Source of the DNA: an uncultured Bacteroidales bacterium
Lineage (GTDB): Bacteria; Bacteroidota; Bacteroidia; Bacteroidales; Muribaculaceae
Direction: 5' to 3'
Length of the DNA stretch: 6,187 nucleotides
Assembly: GCA_900554345.1 (NCBI GenBank)
Contig: USHH01000136.1
Coordinates: 1-6,187 of the forward strand
Under the pieces are notes generated by a model that was not told the origin of the DNA, did not search any database, and saw nothing but the letters and a program-made list of their open reading frames with translations. Both the position numbers and the translations under genes were made by a program. Below are positions 1 through 6,187 of this stretch, one piece after another. Position 1 is the first letter of the stretch. Every line of letters begins with the position of its first letter.

Positions 1-8
1 CAGCGTGA

Positions 9-1313
9 TGGCCCCGGCGCCCCCCCCCGCCGGCAGCGGCGGCTCCGGCCGAACCCTCAGCGGGAACGCTCCGTCTCTCCCGGCAGGAATGCATCGACAT
101 CGCCCTACAGGCCAGCCCGACCGTAAGGGTGGCAGACATGGAGGTGAAGCGTATGGACTACTCGAAGAAGGAGACTCTCGCGGCTGTGTTCCCGCAGATC
201 AACTTCTCCTCCACCTACCAGCGCTCGATAGAGCTGCAGACGGTGAGGATGGACATGGGAGGGCAGAGCCAGAGCTTCAAGATGGGCTCCGACAACACCT
301 GGAACATGGGCTTCTCGGCCTCGATGCCTCTCGTCTCCCCCACCCTCTGGAAGGCGATACAGATCAGCGACACCCAGATCCTGGCCAACCTCGAGAGCGC
401 CCGCGCGTCGCGCCTTAACCTCGTTGACAACATCAACAAGGCATACTACGCCCTGCTGCTGGCCGTGGCCTCCAAGGCCGTGATACAGCAGAACTACGAC
501 ATCGCGGTCTTCAACGCCGGGATCTTCGAGAAGCAGTTTGAGGCCGGCACAGCATCGGAATACGACGTGCTGCGCTCGTCGGTGCAGGTGAAGAACGTGG
601 AGCCGGAGCTCCTCCAGGCCGACATAGCGCTCAAGCAGTGCAAGCTCCAGCTGAAGGTGCTCATGGGGATATCGACCGACGCCGACATCGAGCCCACCGT
701 CACACTGGCCGAGATGCAGCAGGAGATGTACGGTTATCCTCTCGGAGCCGACACATCGCTGAGCGACAACACGCAGCTCCGCAGTCTCGACATCCAGAAG
801 AAGATGCTCGACCAGACGGTGACGATGCGCAAGTTCTCATGGATCCCCACCTTGGGTGTCACCTACAACCTGGCGTGGATGTCGCTGAGCAACGGGAGCC
901 CCTTCAAAGGTCAGGAGTTCAACCCTTACAGCAATGTGGGCTTCTCTCTGTCCGTGCCGATCTTCTCGGGAGGCTCGAAGCTATACTCCCTGCGCCAGGC
1001 GCAGGTGCAGCGCAGGGAACTCGACCTCCAGCGGGAAGACCTCGTCAACACGCTCAACATGCAGGTGGAGCTGGCAATCGACAACATCAACCGAGAGGCG
1101 CGTCAGATCGAGGCCTCGGCCGAGGGCATGCGTCAGGCCCGCAAGGCCTACGAGATCATGCAGAAGAGCTTCGAGATCGGAGCCGCGTCATATCTCGACC
1201 TGCGCGACAGCGAGCTGGCCAACACCACGTCGCAGCTGAGCTATTACCAGGCCATCTACAACTACCTCGTGTCATATTCGGAGCTCGACCTGCTGCTGGG
1301 CAAAGGGCTATGA
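9..1313 (+). CDS. TolC-family outer membrane efflux channel, 5' end incomplete and apparently frameshifted
   Basis: This is the outer-membrane channel of the tripartite pump encoded here. Two OEP repeats are visible: the first contains YDVLRSSVQVKNVEPELLQAD (bases about 560-620), the second runs from the FSWIPTLGVTYNLAW strand (about 834) through VGFSLSVPIFSGG to the C-terminal YLDLRDSELANTTSQLSYY helix. Long Gln/Glu/Leu-rich helices fit the periplasmic alpha-barrel. The family's first helix, RLSRQECIDIALQASPTV, is encoded at 72-125 in the same frame, so the GTG at 129 is not the true start. Yet this frame is closed by TGA at 6-8 and has no ATG, GTG or TTG between 9 and 128. A frame change must therefore lie between about 9 and 68. 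Frame 2 upstream reads SVMAPAPPP, which would suit the end of a signal peptide. The true start and most of the signal peptide are left of the window. The TGA stop overlaps an ATG (ATGA, 1310-1313). Family assignment is secure; intactness is not. Confidence 0.88.
   Translation, partial: WPRRPPPPAAAAPAEPSAGTLRLSRQECIDIALQASPTVRVADMEVKRMDYSKKETLAAVFPQINFSSTYQRSIELQTVRMDMGGQSQSFKMGSDNTWNMGFSASMPLVSPTLWKAIQISDTQILANLESARASRLNLVDNINKAYYALLLAVASKAVIQQNYDIAVFNAGIFEKQFEAGTASEYDVLRSSVQVKNVEPELLQADIALKQCKLQLKVLMGISTDADIEPTVTLAEMQQEMYGYPLGADTSLSDNTQLRSLDIQKKMLDQTVTMRKFSWIPTLGVTYNLAWMSLSNGSPFKGQEFNPYSNVGFSLSVPIFSGGSKLYSLRQAQVQRRELDLQREDLVNTLNMQVELAIDNINREARQIEASAEGMRQARKAYEIMQKSFEIGAASYLDLRDSELANTTSQLSYYQAIYNYLVSYSELDLLLGKGL
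20..28. repeat. Homopolymeric C tract (nine C) at the frame break of the channel gene
   Basis: Nine consecutive C lie between GG-CG and GCCGG, in the stretch coding for the Pro/Ala-rich linker after the presumed signal peptide. Removing one C (or adding two) would join the upstream frame 2 (SVMAPAPPP) to the frame of the rest of the channel, giving a linker reading about APPPPAAAAPAEPSAGT before the first helix. The tract is therefore the likeliest place of the frameshift. It could be a slipped-strand contingency locus or a homopolymer error; the sequence alone does not decide. Confidence 0.75.
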
Positions 1314-1351
1314 TTCTTTATAATACGCTTAAACAAGACAACCGACATAAA

Positions 1352-2407
1352 ATGAGACCAATCACAAAAAGCATCATGCTGGCGCTTCTCGCATCCCTGA
1401 CGGCATGCAGCGGGGGCGACGACAAGAAAGGCGGCGAGGAAGCCGAGAAGAAGCCCCTTGTCAGAATAGAGACAGTAAGCAGCCGCGAGGTGGTGCAGCA
1501 GGGCCACTACACGGCCACCGTTGAGCCGTGGCTCATCAACAACATATCATCGTCGACGCCGCTGCGCATCAAGCAGATCCTCGTCGACGAGGGGATGCTC
1601 GTGGGCAAAGGGCAGAAGCTGGTGGTGCTCGACGACGTCAACACCACAGGCTACGAGCTGCAGGTGGCCAACGCCAAGGCCAATCTCGAGAACGTGGAGG
1701 CCAACTACAGGCGGGCGCAGCAGCTCTACGAGATCGGCGGCGGCACTAAGCAGAACGTCGACCAGATGGAGCTCCAGCTCACCAACGCGCGCAACGCGCT
1801 GGCCTCGGCCGAGCGCACCCTGCGCAACATGAGGGAGAACACCGTGCTCACCTCGCCGATCAGCGGCGTGGTGACGGCCCGCAACTACGATCCGGGCGAC
1901 ATGGCCGGCGCGCAGCCGATCCTTACGGTGGCCCAGGTAAAGCCCCTGAAGATAGTGATCAACGTCTCGGAGAGCGACTACTCGCGCATCCACAACGGGA
2001 TGCCTGCCGCCATCACCTTCGACACCTACGGCGACGAGCGGTTTGAGGGCCGCGTGTCGATGGTGGCTCCTACGGTCGACGCCGCCACACGTACCTTCGG
2101 CGTGGAGATCACGATGCCCAACGCCGACTCGCGGGTGCTTCCGGGAATGTTCGGGCGCGTGACCTTCGACCTCGGCACCGCCGACCATGTGGTGGTGCCC
2201 GACAGGGCGGTGGTGAAGCAGCGCGGCTCCGGCAACCATTACGTATATGTATATAAAGACGGTAAAGTGTCGTTCGACCAGGTTCAGCTCGGGCAGCGTA
2301 TCGGCAACTCCTACGAGCTGCTGAGCGGCGTGGCCGACGGCGCCTCGGTGGTGGTGGAAGGCCAGGGCAAGCTCGCTGCCGGCATGGAGGTGGAAGTGGC
2401 CAAATGA
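1352..2407 (+). CDS. RND efflux periplasmic adaptor (membrane fusion protein), lipoprotein
   Basis: This adaptor links the RND pump to the TolC-like channel. The 351-residue product begins with a lipoprotein signal: basic start MRPITK, a short hydrophobic stretch, and lipobox L-T-A-C with the lipidated Cys at 19, followed by a Gly/Asp/Lys/Glu-rich tether. The first half of the barrel-sandwich (lipoyl-like) domain is around residues 65-95 (LRIKQILVDEGMLVGKGQ). The alpha-helical hairpin follows at about 96-162, and the second lipoyl half at about 164-190 (VLTSPISGVVTARNYDPGD). The beta-barrel (VKPLKIVINVSESDYSRI onward) and membrane-proximal domain reach the C terminus. An in-frame ATG at 1310 overlaps the channel stop and would add 14 residues (MILYNTLKQDNRHK), but it would push the signal peptide inward, so 1352 is preferred. 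The gap to the pump gene is 37 bases. AcrA/MexA-like; substrate not predictable from it. Confidence 0.93.
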   Translation: MRPITKSIMLALLASLTACSGGDDKKGGEEAEKKPLVRIETVSSREVVQQGHYTATVEPWLINNISSSTPLRIKQILVDEGMLVGKGQKLVVLDDVNTTGYELQVANAKANLENVEANYRRAQQLYEIGGGTKQNVDQMELQLTNARNALASAERTLRNMRENTVLTSPISGVVTARNYDPGDMAGAQPILTVAQVKPLKIVINVSESDYSRIHNGMPAAITFDTYGDERFEGRVSMVAPTVDAATRTFGVEITMPNADSRVLPGMFGRVTFDLGTADHVVVPDRAVVKQRGSGNHYVYVYKDGKVSFDQVQLGQRIGNSYELLSGVADGASVVVEGQGKLAAGMEVEVAK

Positions 2408-2444
2408 ATTCAGTGAAGTGTAACCCATCAGCAATCAGCAAGCC

Positions 2445-5400
2445 ATGAGTCTATATGGAGCAGCCGTGAAGCGGCCGATCATGACGACACTGTGTTTCGT
2501 CACAGTGGCGATCCTCGGCCTCTTCTCCCTGGCAAAACTACCGATCGACCTCTACCCCGACATCGACACCAACACCATCATGGTGATCACGATGTATCCG
2601 GGAGCCTCGGCCGAGGATATAGAGCAGAACCTCACCAAGCCGCTTGAGAACACCCTCAACTCCGTGGAGCATCTCAAGCACATCACCTCGCAGAGCCGCG
2701 AGAACACCTCGGTAATCACCCTGGAGTTCGAATACGGCTACGACATCGACGTGCTCACCAACGACGTGCGCGACAAGCTCGACATGGTGGAATCGATGCT
2801 CCCCGACGACAGCGAGAACCCCATCATCTTCAAGTTCTCGACCGACATGATTCCTATCTGCCTCCTCTCCGTGGAGGCCAAGGAAAGCATGCCGGGCCTC
2901 TACAAGATCCTCGACGACAACGTGGTGAATCCGCTGGCGAGGGTCGACGGCGTCGGCACCGTCTCGGTGTCGGGCGCCCCGAAGCGCGAGATCCACGTCT
3001 ATGTCGACCCGAAGCGCCTCGAGGCCTACAACCTCTCGGTGGAAGCCATAGCGCAGGTGATCGGCGCCGAGAACCGCAACGTGCCGGGGGGCGCCTTCGA
3101 CATCGGCTCCAACACGTATTCACTCCGCGTGCAGGGCGAGTTCAAGGAGACGGCCCAGCTGGCCGACGTGCCTGTGGGCTCGTATGAGGGAAGGATCATC
3201 TACCTCAGGGACGTGGCACGCATCGACGACTCCCTCGAGGAGCGTACGCAGCAGACATATATAGGAGGCAAGGAGGGAGCCATGATCATCATCCAGAAGC
3301 AGAGCGGCGCCAACTCGGTTGAGATCTCCGAGAAGGTGATGAAGATGCTGCCGAGGCTACAGAAAAACCTCCCCTCCGACGTGAAGCTCGGCATCATCGT
3401 CGACACCTCCGACAACATCCGCAACACCATCGCGTCGCTCGAGGAGACGGTGCTCTACGCGCTTCTCTTCGTGATGATAGTGGTGTTCGTCTTCCTCGGG
3501 CGCTGGCGGGCGACCATGATCATCATCATCACGATCCCCGTCTCGCTCATAGCTTCGTTCATCTATCTGTACGCCACGGGCAACACCCTCAACATCGTGT
3601 CGCTGTCGGCCCTCTCGATCTCGATCGGTATGGTGGTCGACGACGCGATAGTGGTGCTCGAGAACGTGACGACCCACATCGAGCGGGGCTCCGACCCGAA
3701 GCAGGCGGCCGTACACGGCACCAACGAGGTGGCCATCTCCGTCATAGCATCTACGCTGACGCTGATCGCGGTGTTCTTCCCGCTGACGCTCGTCACGGGC
3801 ATGACCGGCGTGCTCTTCCGCCAGCTGGGATGGATGGTGACCATCATGATGATCATCTCCACCACCTGCGCCCTCTCGCTCACCCCGATGCTCTGCTCGT
3901 TGTGGCTCCGCAGGCAGACCAGCCACTCGCGCCTCTTCACCGTCTTCTACACCCCTATAGAGAAAGCCCTCGACAGGTTTGACAACGGCTACGCCCGTCT
4001 GCTGGGGAAGGTGGTGGCCCACCGCACGGTGACGATCCTCTCGTGTCTCGCCATCTTCGTAGGCTCGATCTTCCTCATGAAGTTCGTGGGCTCGGAGTTC
4101 ATGCCGATGAGCGACAACGCCCGCATCGGCGTCGACCTGGAGCTGCCGATCGGCACGCGCGTGGAGATAGCGCAGCGGGCCACTGGAAGCCTCGACTCGC
4201 TCTGGCGTGCGAAGTATCCGGAGATCGAGGCCATCAGCTACACCGTGGGCCCGGCGAGCTCCGACAACACCTTCGCGTCGCTCTCCGACAACGGCTCCCA
4301 CATCGTGAGCATGAACATACGCCTCTCCGACCCCGGCAAGCGCGACCGCGGCATCAAGGAGATAGCCGACGGGATGCGCAAGGATATCGACGAGAGGTAT
4401 CCGGAGTTCAACAAAGTGCAGGTGAATGTGGGCGGCGGCCGCGGCCAGTCGATGGGCGGCCAGGCCACGCTCGACTTCGAGATCTACGGCTACGACTTCA
4501 CGGAGACCGACTCGGTGGCCCGGAAGCTCGTCACCATCCTTAAAGGCATACCCGGCACTGCCGACGTCACGGTGTCGCGAAGCGACTACCAGCCGGAATA
4601 CCAGGTGGACTTCGACCGCGAGAAGCTCGCCCTCTACGGGCTGAGCCTCCAGACGGCGGCCTACTACCTGCGCAACCGCATCAACGGCGCGACGGCCACG
4701 CAGTTCCGCGAGGAAGGCGAGGAGTACGACGTCAAGGTGATGTACGACCCGTCGAGCCGTACAAGCATCGAGGATATCGAGAACATCATGATCTATTCCA
4801 ATACCGGCAAAGCCATACGTCTTAAGGAACTTGGCAAGGTTGTGGAGCGTTCCACACCTCCCACCATCGAGCGTAAGGACCGCGAGCGCGTCGTTACGGT
4901 GTCGGCTGTCGTGGACGGTCGTCCGATGAGCGAAATCGTAGCCGACGCGCAGGCAGCGATCGACAATATGGACATACCGTCCAATATATCGATCGAGATC
5001 GCCGGTTCCTACGAGGACCAGCAGGATTCGTTCTCCGATCTGTTGATGCTCGGCGTGCTCATCATCATTCTGGTGTATATCGTCATGGCCGCTCAGTTCG
5101 AGTCCTTTACCTATCCCGGTATCATCATGACGTCGCTTCTGTTCGCGTTCTCGGGTGTGTTCCTTATTCTGTGGCTCACAGGCCATATGCTTAACATCAT
5201 GTCCATGATCGGCGCGATCATGCTTATCGGTATAGTGGTGAAGAACGGTATCGTGCTCATCGACTACATAACGCTGAACCGCGAGCGCGGTATGTCGATC
5301 AAGCGTGCCGTGATCGACGGCGGACGTTCGCGTCTGCGTCCTGTGGTGATGACCACTTTGACCACCATTCTGGGTATGGTGCCGATGGCCATCGGAACCG

Positions 5401-5600
5401 GCGAAGGCGCCGAGATGTGGCGGCCTATGGGTACTGCCGTGATCGGCGGTCTGACATTCTCCACAATTCTGACTCTGTTGTTTGTGCCTACATTGTACTG
5501 TGTCTTCGCGGGCAACGGAATCAAGAACCAGCGTAAAAAACACCGCAAGGCCATGGCAAAAAAGGCTTTGGCTGCGGAAACCAAAAAGATTGAAAAATGA
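2445..5600 (+). CDS. RND-family efflux transporter, inner-membrane subunit (AcrB-like, HAE1-type)
   Basis: This is the proton-driven pump of the tripartite system, a full-length 1051-residue RND protein. TM1 lies near residues 11-30, TM2 near 335-356, TM7 near 529-548, TM8 near 866-888, TM10 near 916-942 and TM12 near 993-1019, with two large periplasmic porter loops after TM1 and TM7. The TM4 motif GMVVDDAIVVLEN places the proton-relay pair at Asp399-Asp400, and TM10 has the partner Lys933 in GIVVKNGIVLI, equivalent to AcrB D407/D408/K940. The paired Asp and following AIVVLEN resemble the HAE1 drug/hydrophobe group rather than CusA/CzcA metal pumps. The C-terminal tail (about 1022-1051) is cytoplasmic and Lys-rich. 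The start ATG follows an A-rich leader without a clear Shine-Dalgarno sequence. From about residue 780 onward codon use changes: CGT and GGT become common, whereas they are almost absent before. The last codons overlap the next gene by 4 bases. Substrate unknown. Confidence 0.96.
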   Translation: MSLYGAAVKRPIMTTLCFVTVAILGLFSLAKLPIDLYPDIDTNTIMVITMYPGASAEDIEQNLTKPLENTLNSVEHLKHITSQSRENTSVITLEFEYGYDIDVLTNDVRDKLDMVESMLPDDSENPIIFKFSTDMIPICLLSVEAKESMPGLYKILDDNVVNPLARVDGVGTVSVSGAPKREIHVYVDPKRLEAYNLSVEAIAQVIGAENRNVPGGAFDIGSNTYSLRVQGEFKETAQLADVPVGSYEGRIIYLRDVARIDDSLEERTQQTYIGGKEGAMIIIQKQSGANSVEISEKVMKMLPRLQKNLPSDVKLGIIVDTSDNIRNTIASLEETVLYALLFVMIVVFVFLGRWRATMIIIITIPVSLIASFIYLYATGNTLNIVSLSALSISIGMVVDDAIVVLENVTTHIERGSDPKQAAVHGTNEVAISVIASTLTLIAVFFPLTLVTGMTGVLFRQLGWMVTIMMIISTTCALSLTPMLCSLWLRRQTSHSRLFTVFYTPIEKALDRFDNGYARLLGKVVAHRTVTILSCLAIFVGSIFLMKFVGSEFMPMSDNARIGVDLELPIGTRVEIAQRATGSLDSLWRAKYPEIEAISYTVGPASSDNTFASLSDNGSHIVSMNIRLSDPGKRDRGIKEIADGMRKDIDERYPEFNKVQVNVGGGRGQSMGGQATLDFEIYGYDFTETDSVARKLVTILKGIPGTADVTVSRSDYQPEYQVDFDREKLALYGLSLQTAAYYLRNRINGATATQFREEGEEYDVKVMYDPSSRTSIEDIENIMIYSNTGKAIRLKELGKVVERSTPPTIERKDRERVVTVSAVVDGRPMSEIVADAQAAIDNMDIPSNISIEIAGSYEDQQDSFSDLLMLGVLIIILVYIVMAAQFESFTYPGIIMTSLLFAFSGVFLILWLTGHMLNIMSMIGAIMLIGIVVKNGIVLIDYITLNRERGMSIKRAVIDGGRSRLRPVVMTTLTTILGMVPMAIGTGEGAEMWRPMGTAVIGGLTFSTILTLLFVPTLYCVFAGNGIKNQRKKHRKAMAKKALAAETKKIEK

Positions 5601-5890
5601 AAGCAGTGTTTATCGCCTATGACCAGGCGCATCACGAGAACATAATAGACGTACTGAACCGCACGTCGTGCCGTGGATTTACGGCGTTCGGCGAGGTTCA
5701 GGGACGCGGCAGCAAGGACGGCGAACCTCATTACGGCACCCATGCGTGGCCTTCTCTGGCCTCGGCCATCATTACGATGGTGGAGGACGACCGGCTGGAT
5801 CTGTTGATGGAGCGTCTGCATGAGCTTGATTTGTCGAAACCCATGCTCGGACTCCGCGCTTTCTCTTGGACAGTGGAGAAGTCAGTCTGA
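5597..5890 (+). CDS. Small PII-like (GlnB-fold) protein coupled to the RND pump
   Basis: A 97-residue cytoplasmic protein with no signal peptide or membrane segment. The order of segments fits the ferredoxin-like fold of the PII superfamily: strand MKAVFIAYD, helix HHENIIDVLNRT, strand GFTAFGEVQGRG, a T-loop-like stretch SKDGEPHYGTHAWP (about residues 39-52), strand ASAIITMVED, helix LDLLMERLHELD, and a final strand GLRAFSWTVE. GFTAFGEVQGRG aligns by eye with the G-x-T-V-x-E-V-x-G-F-G segment of GlnB. The Gly-Lys-Ile-Gly-Asp-Gly-Lys B-loop of classical PII, used for ATP binding, is absent, and the protein is shorter than GlnB (about 112). The start ATG overlaps the pump stop (ATGA), so translational coupling and a role linked to the pump are likely. 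PII-like groups such as PII-NG and DUF3240 are known beside metal RND pumps; which group this belongs to cannot be settled by eye. Ligand and partner unknown. Confidence 0.82.
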   Translation: MKAVFIAYDQAHHENIIDVLNRTSCRGFTAFGEVQGRGSKDGEPHYGTHAWPSLASAIITMVEDDRLDLLMERLHELDLSKPMLGLRAFSWTVEKSV

Positions 5891-5905
5891 GATTTATATG
5901 GCGTC

Positions 5906-5923
5906 GGGCCCGCGGCCCTTTTT
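5906..5923 (+). terminator. Rho-independent terminator of the efflux operon
   Basis: GGGCC (5906-5910) pairs with GGCCC (5914-5918) around a 3-base CGC loop and is followed by five T (5919-5923). It lies 16 bases after the stop of the PII-like gene and ahead of the tRNA promoter. The stem is short but entirely G-C. Confidence 0.7.
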
Positions 5924-5960
5924 AAAAGCGTGATTTCCGGCATATTCCAATGATTTTGCC

Positions 5961-5968
5961 TAACTTTG
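5961..5968 (+). promoter_or_regulatory. Bacteroidota-type -7 promoter box for the tRNA gene
   Basis: TAACTTTG matches the Bacteroidota -7 consensus TAnnTTTG exactly and ends 12 bases before the mature tRNA start, leaving a leader of only a few bases. A good -33 TTTG at the usual 19-21-base spacing is not evident; the nearest candidate is the weak TTTCCG at 5934-5939. Confidence 0.65.
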
Positions 5969-5980
5969 CAGGCGGAATCC

Positions 5981-6062
5981 GCGCACGTGGCGTAATTGGT
6001 AGCCGCGCTAGACTTAGGATCTAGTGTCTTACGACGTGAAGGTTCGAGTCCTTTCGTGCGCA
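5981..6062 (+). tRNA. tRNA-Leu, anticodon UAG
   Basis: The cloverleaf is complete. The acceptor stem is GCGCACG (5981-5987) with CGTGCGC (6055-6061) and discriminator A at 6062. The D-arm has the GCG/CGC stem (5990-5992 with 6004-6006). The anticodon stem is CTAGA/TCTAG (6008-6012 with 6020-6024) around loop CTTAGGA, giving anticodon TAG at 6015-6017. The long variable arm typical of class II tRNAs has stem TGTC/GACG (6025-6028 with 6033-6036). The T-arm has GAAGG/CCTTT around TTCGAGT. It reads CUA and, by wobble, other CUN leucine codons. CCA is not encoded (CAA follows the discriminator), so it must be added after transcription. Confidence 0.96.
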
Positions 6063-6067
6063 CAAAC

Positions 6068-6103
6068 AAAGCCGACAGCCTTAATAGGCCGCCGGCTTTT
6101 TTT
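6068..6103 (+). terminator. Rho-independent terminator of tRNA-Leu
   Basis: AAAGCCG (6068-6074) pairs with CGGCTTT (6093-6099), with an inner GCC/GGC stem (6078-6080 with 6087-6089) around TTAATA and a poorly paired ACA/CGC section between. A run of seven T (6097-6103) follows. It lies 5 bases after the tRNA. Confidence 0.8.
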
Positions 6104-6121
6104 GCCGGTTTCGGACAGACC

Positions 6122-6161
6122 TAAAAAAAGCCCCTCGACTTCTCCGGAAATCAAGGGGCTT
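6122..6161 (-). terminator. Rho-independent terminator of a minus-strand gene to the right
   Basis: AAGCCCCT (6128-6135) pairs with AGGGGCTT (6154-6161). The arm continues with GA/TC and TTC/GAA pairs to a TCCG loop at 6143-6146, interrupted by two C/A mismatches. The seven A at 6123-6129 become a seven-T tract on the minus strand, while the plus-strand side lacks a T-run, so the signal faces left. This implies a convergent transcription unit whose coding part lies beyond base 6187. Confidence 0.75.
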
Positions 6162-6180
6162 AGAAATTGTTTAAATTTCT
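6162..6180. repeat. AT-rich inverted repeat at the right edge
   Basis: AGAAATT (6162-6168) and AATTTCT (6174-6180) form a perfect 7-base inverted repeat around GTTTA, followed at once by the palindrome TTTCGAAA (6180-6187). No open frame is supported here. It could be an operator, part of the downstream gene's 3' untranslated region, or chance in AT-rich DNA; the window ends too soon to tell. Confidence 0.4.
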
Positions 6181-6187
6181 TTCGAAA

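Noticed and set aside
129..131. GTG 129 as the start of the channel protein
   Set aside because: It would remove the conserved first helix encoded in the same frame at 72-125 and leave no signal peptide.
1318..1324. TATAAT-like sequence between the channel and adaptor genes as an internal promoter
   Set aside because: It resembles the E. coli -10 box, not the Bacteroidota TAnnTTTG box, and has no convincing -33 element; probably chance.
638..1351. Long in-frame upstream extension of the adaptor reading frame through the channel gene
   Set aside because: The translated stretch is Arg/Gln/His/Ala-rich out-of-frame reading of the channel helices; the lipoprotein signal sets the start at 1352 (or at most 1310).
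1547..2434. A 295-codon antisense frame over the adaptor gene
   Set aside because: Same bias effect; composition is low-complexity and the sense strand carries a full adaptor.
3357..5543. A 728-codon open frame antisense to the RND gene
   Set aside because: It lies wholly opposite a clear RND gene, is His/Asp/Arg-rich and has no recognisable domain. It results from strong GC-ending codon bias, which removes antisense stops.
2445..5600. Assignment of the pump as a CusA/CzcA heavy-metal transporter because of the neighbouring PII-like gene
   Set aside because: The TM4 segment has the HAE1-type paired Asp and AIVVLEN motif, and no metal-pump signature is evident.
5731..6069. A 112-codon minus-strand frame covering the tRNA and the PII-like gene's 3' end
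   Set aside because: It runs through the tRNA, its promoter and the operon terminator, and is antisense to the PII-like gene.

Overview
The window looks like a fragment of a GC-rich Bacteroidales genome (phylum Bacteroidota). The clues are the protein sequences (Bacteroidales-type TolC, lipoprotein adaptor and RND pump), the A-rich rather than Shine-Dalgarno ribosome-binding regions, a TAnnTTTG-type -7 promoter box in front of the tRNA, and a tRNA without an encoded CCA end. A Muribaculaceae- or Alistipes-like host is a guess from composition only.

Layout, left to right. Bases 1-5890 hold a tightly packed plus-strand operon for a tripartite RND efflux pump in the order outer-membrane channel (9-1313), periplasmic adaptor lipoprotein (1352-2407), inner-membrane RND transporter (2445-5600), then a small PII-like protein (5597-5890) that overlaps the transporter gene by 4 bases (ATGA). 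A hairpin with a T-run at 5906-5923 ends the operon. A separate tRNA-Leu(UAG) unit follows (5981-6062) with its own -7 box and terminator. The right edge carries a minus-strand terminator, which implies a convergent gene beyond the window, and an AT-rich inverted repeat.

How the genes work together. The RND protein should take substrate from the periplasm or inner membrane using proton flow through its conserved Asp-Asp/Lys relay. The adaptor bridges it to the TolC-like channel, which opens through the outer membrane. The PII-like protein is translationally coupled to the pump gene and is a candidate modulator of pump activity or sensor of its state. The substrate cannot be read from the sequence; the TM4 motif is of the HAE1 (drug/hydrophobe) type rather than the heavy-metal type.

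Three points deserve attention. (1) The channel gene is out of frame at its 5' end, next to a run of nine C; this is either a phase-variable switch or a sequencing/assembly error. (2) A PII-like gene without the usual nucleotide-binding B-loop motif sits in an HAE1-type pump operon. (3) Codon usage changes abruptly inside the RND gene near 4780-4820, suggesting recombination or a chimeric assembly. I saw no CRISPR array, insertion sequence, or unexplained long gap.
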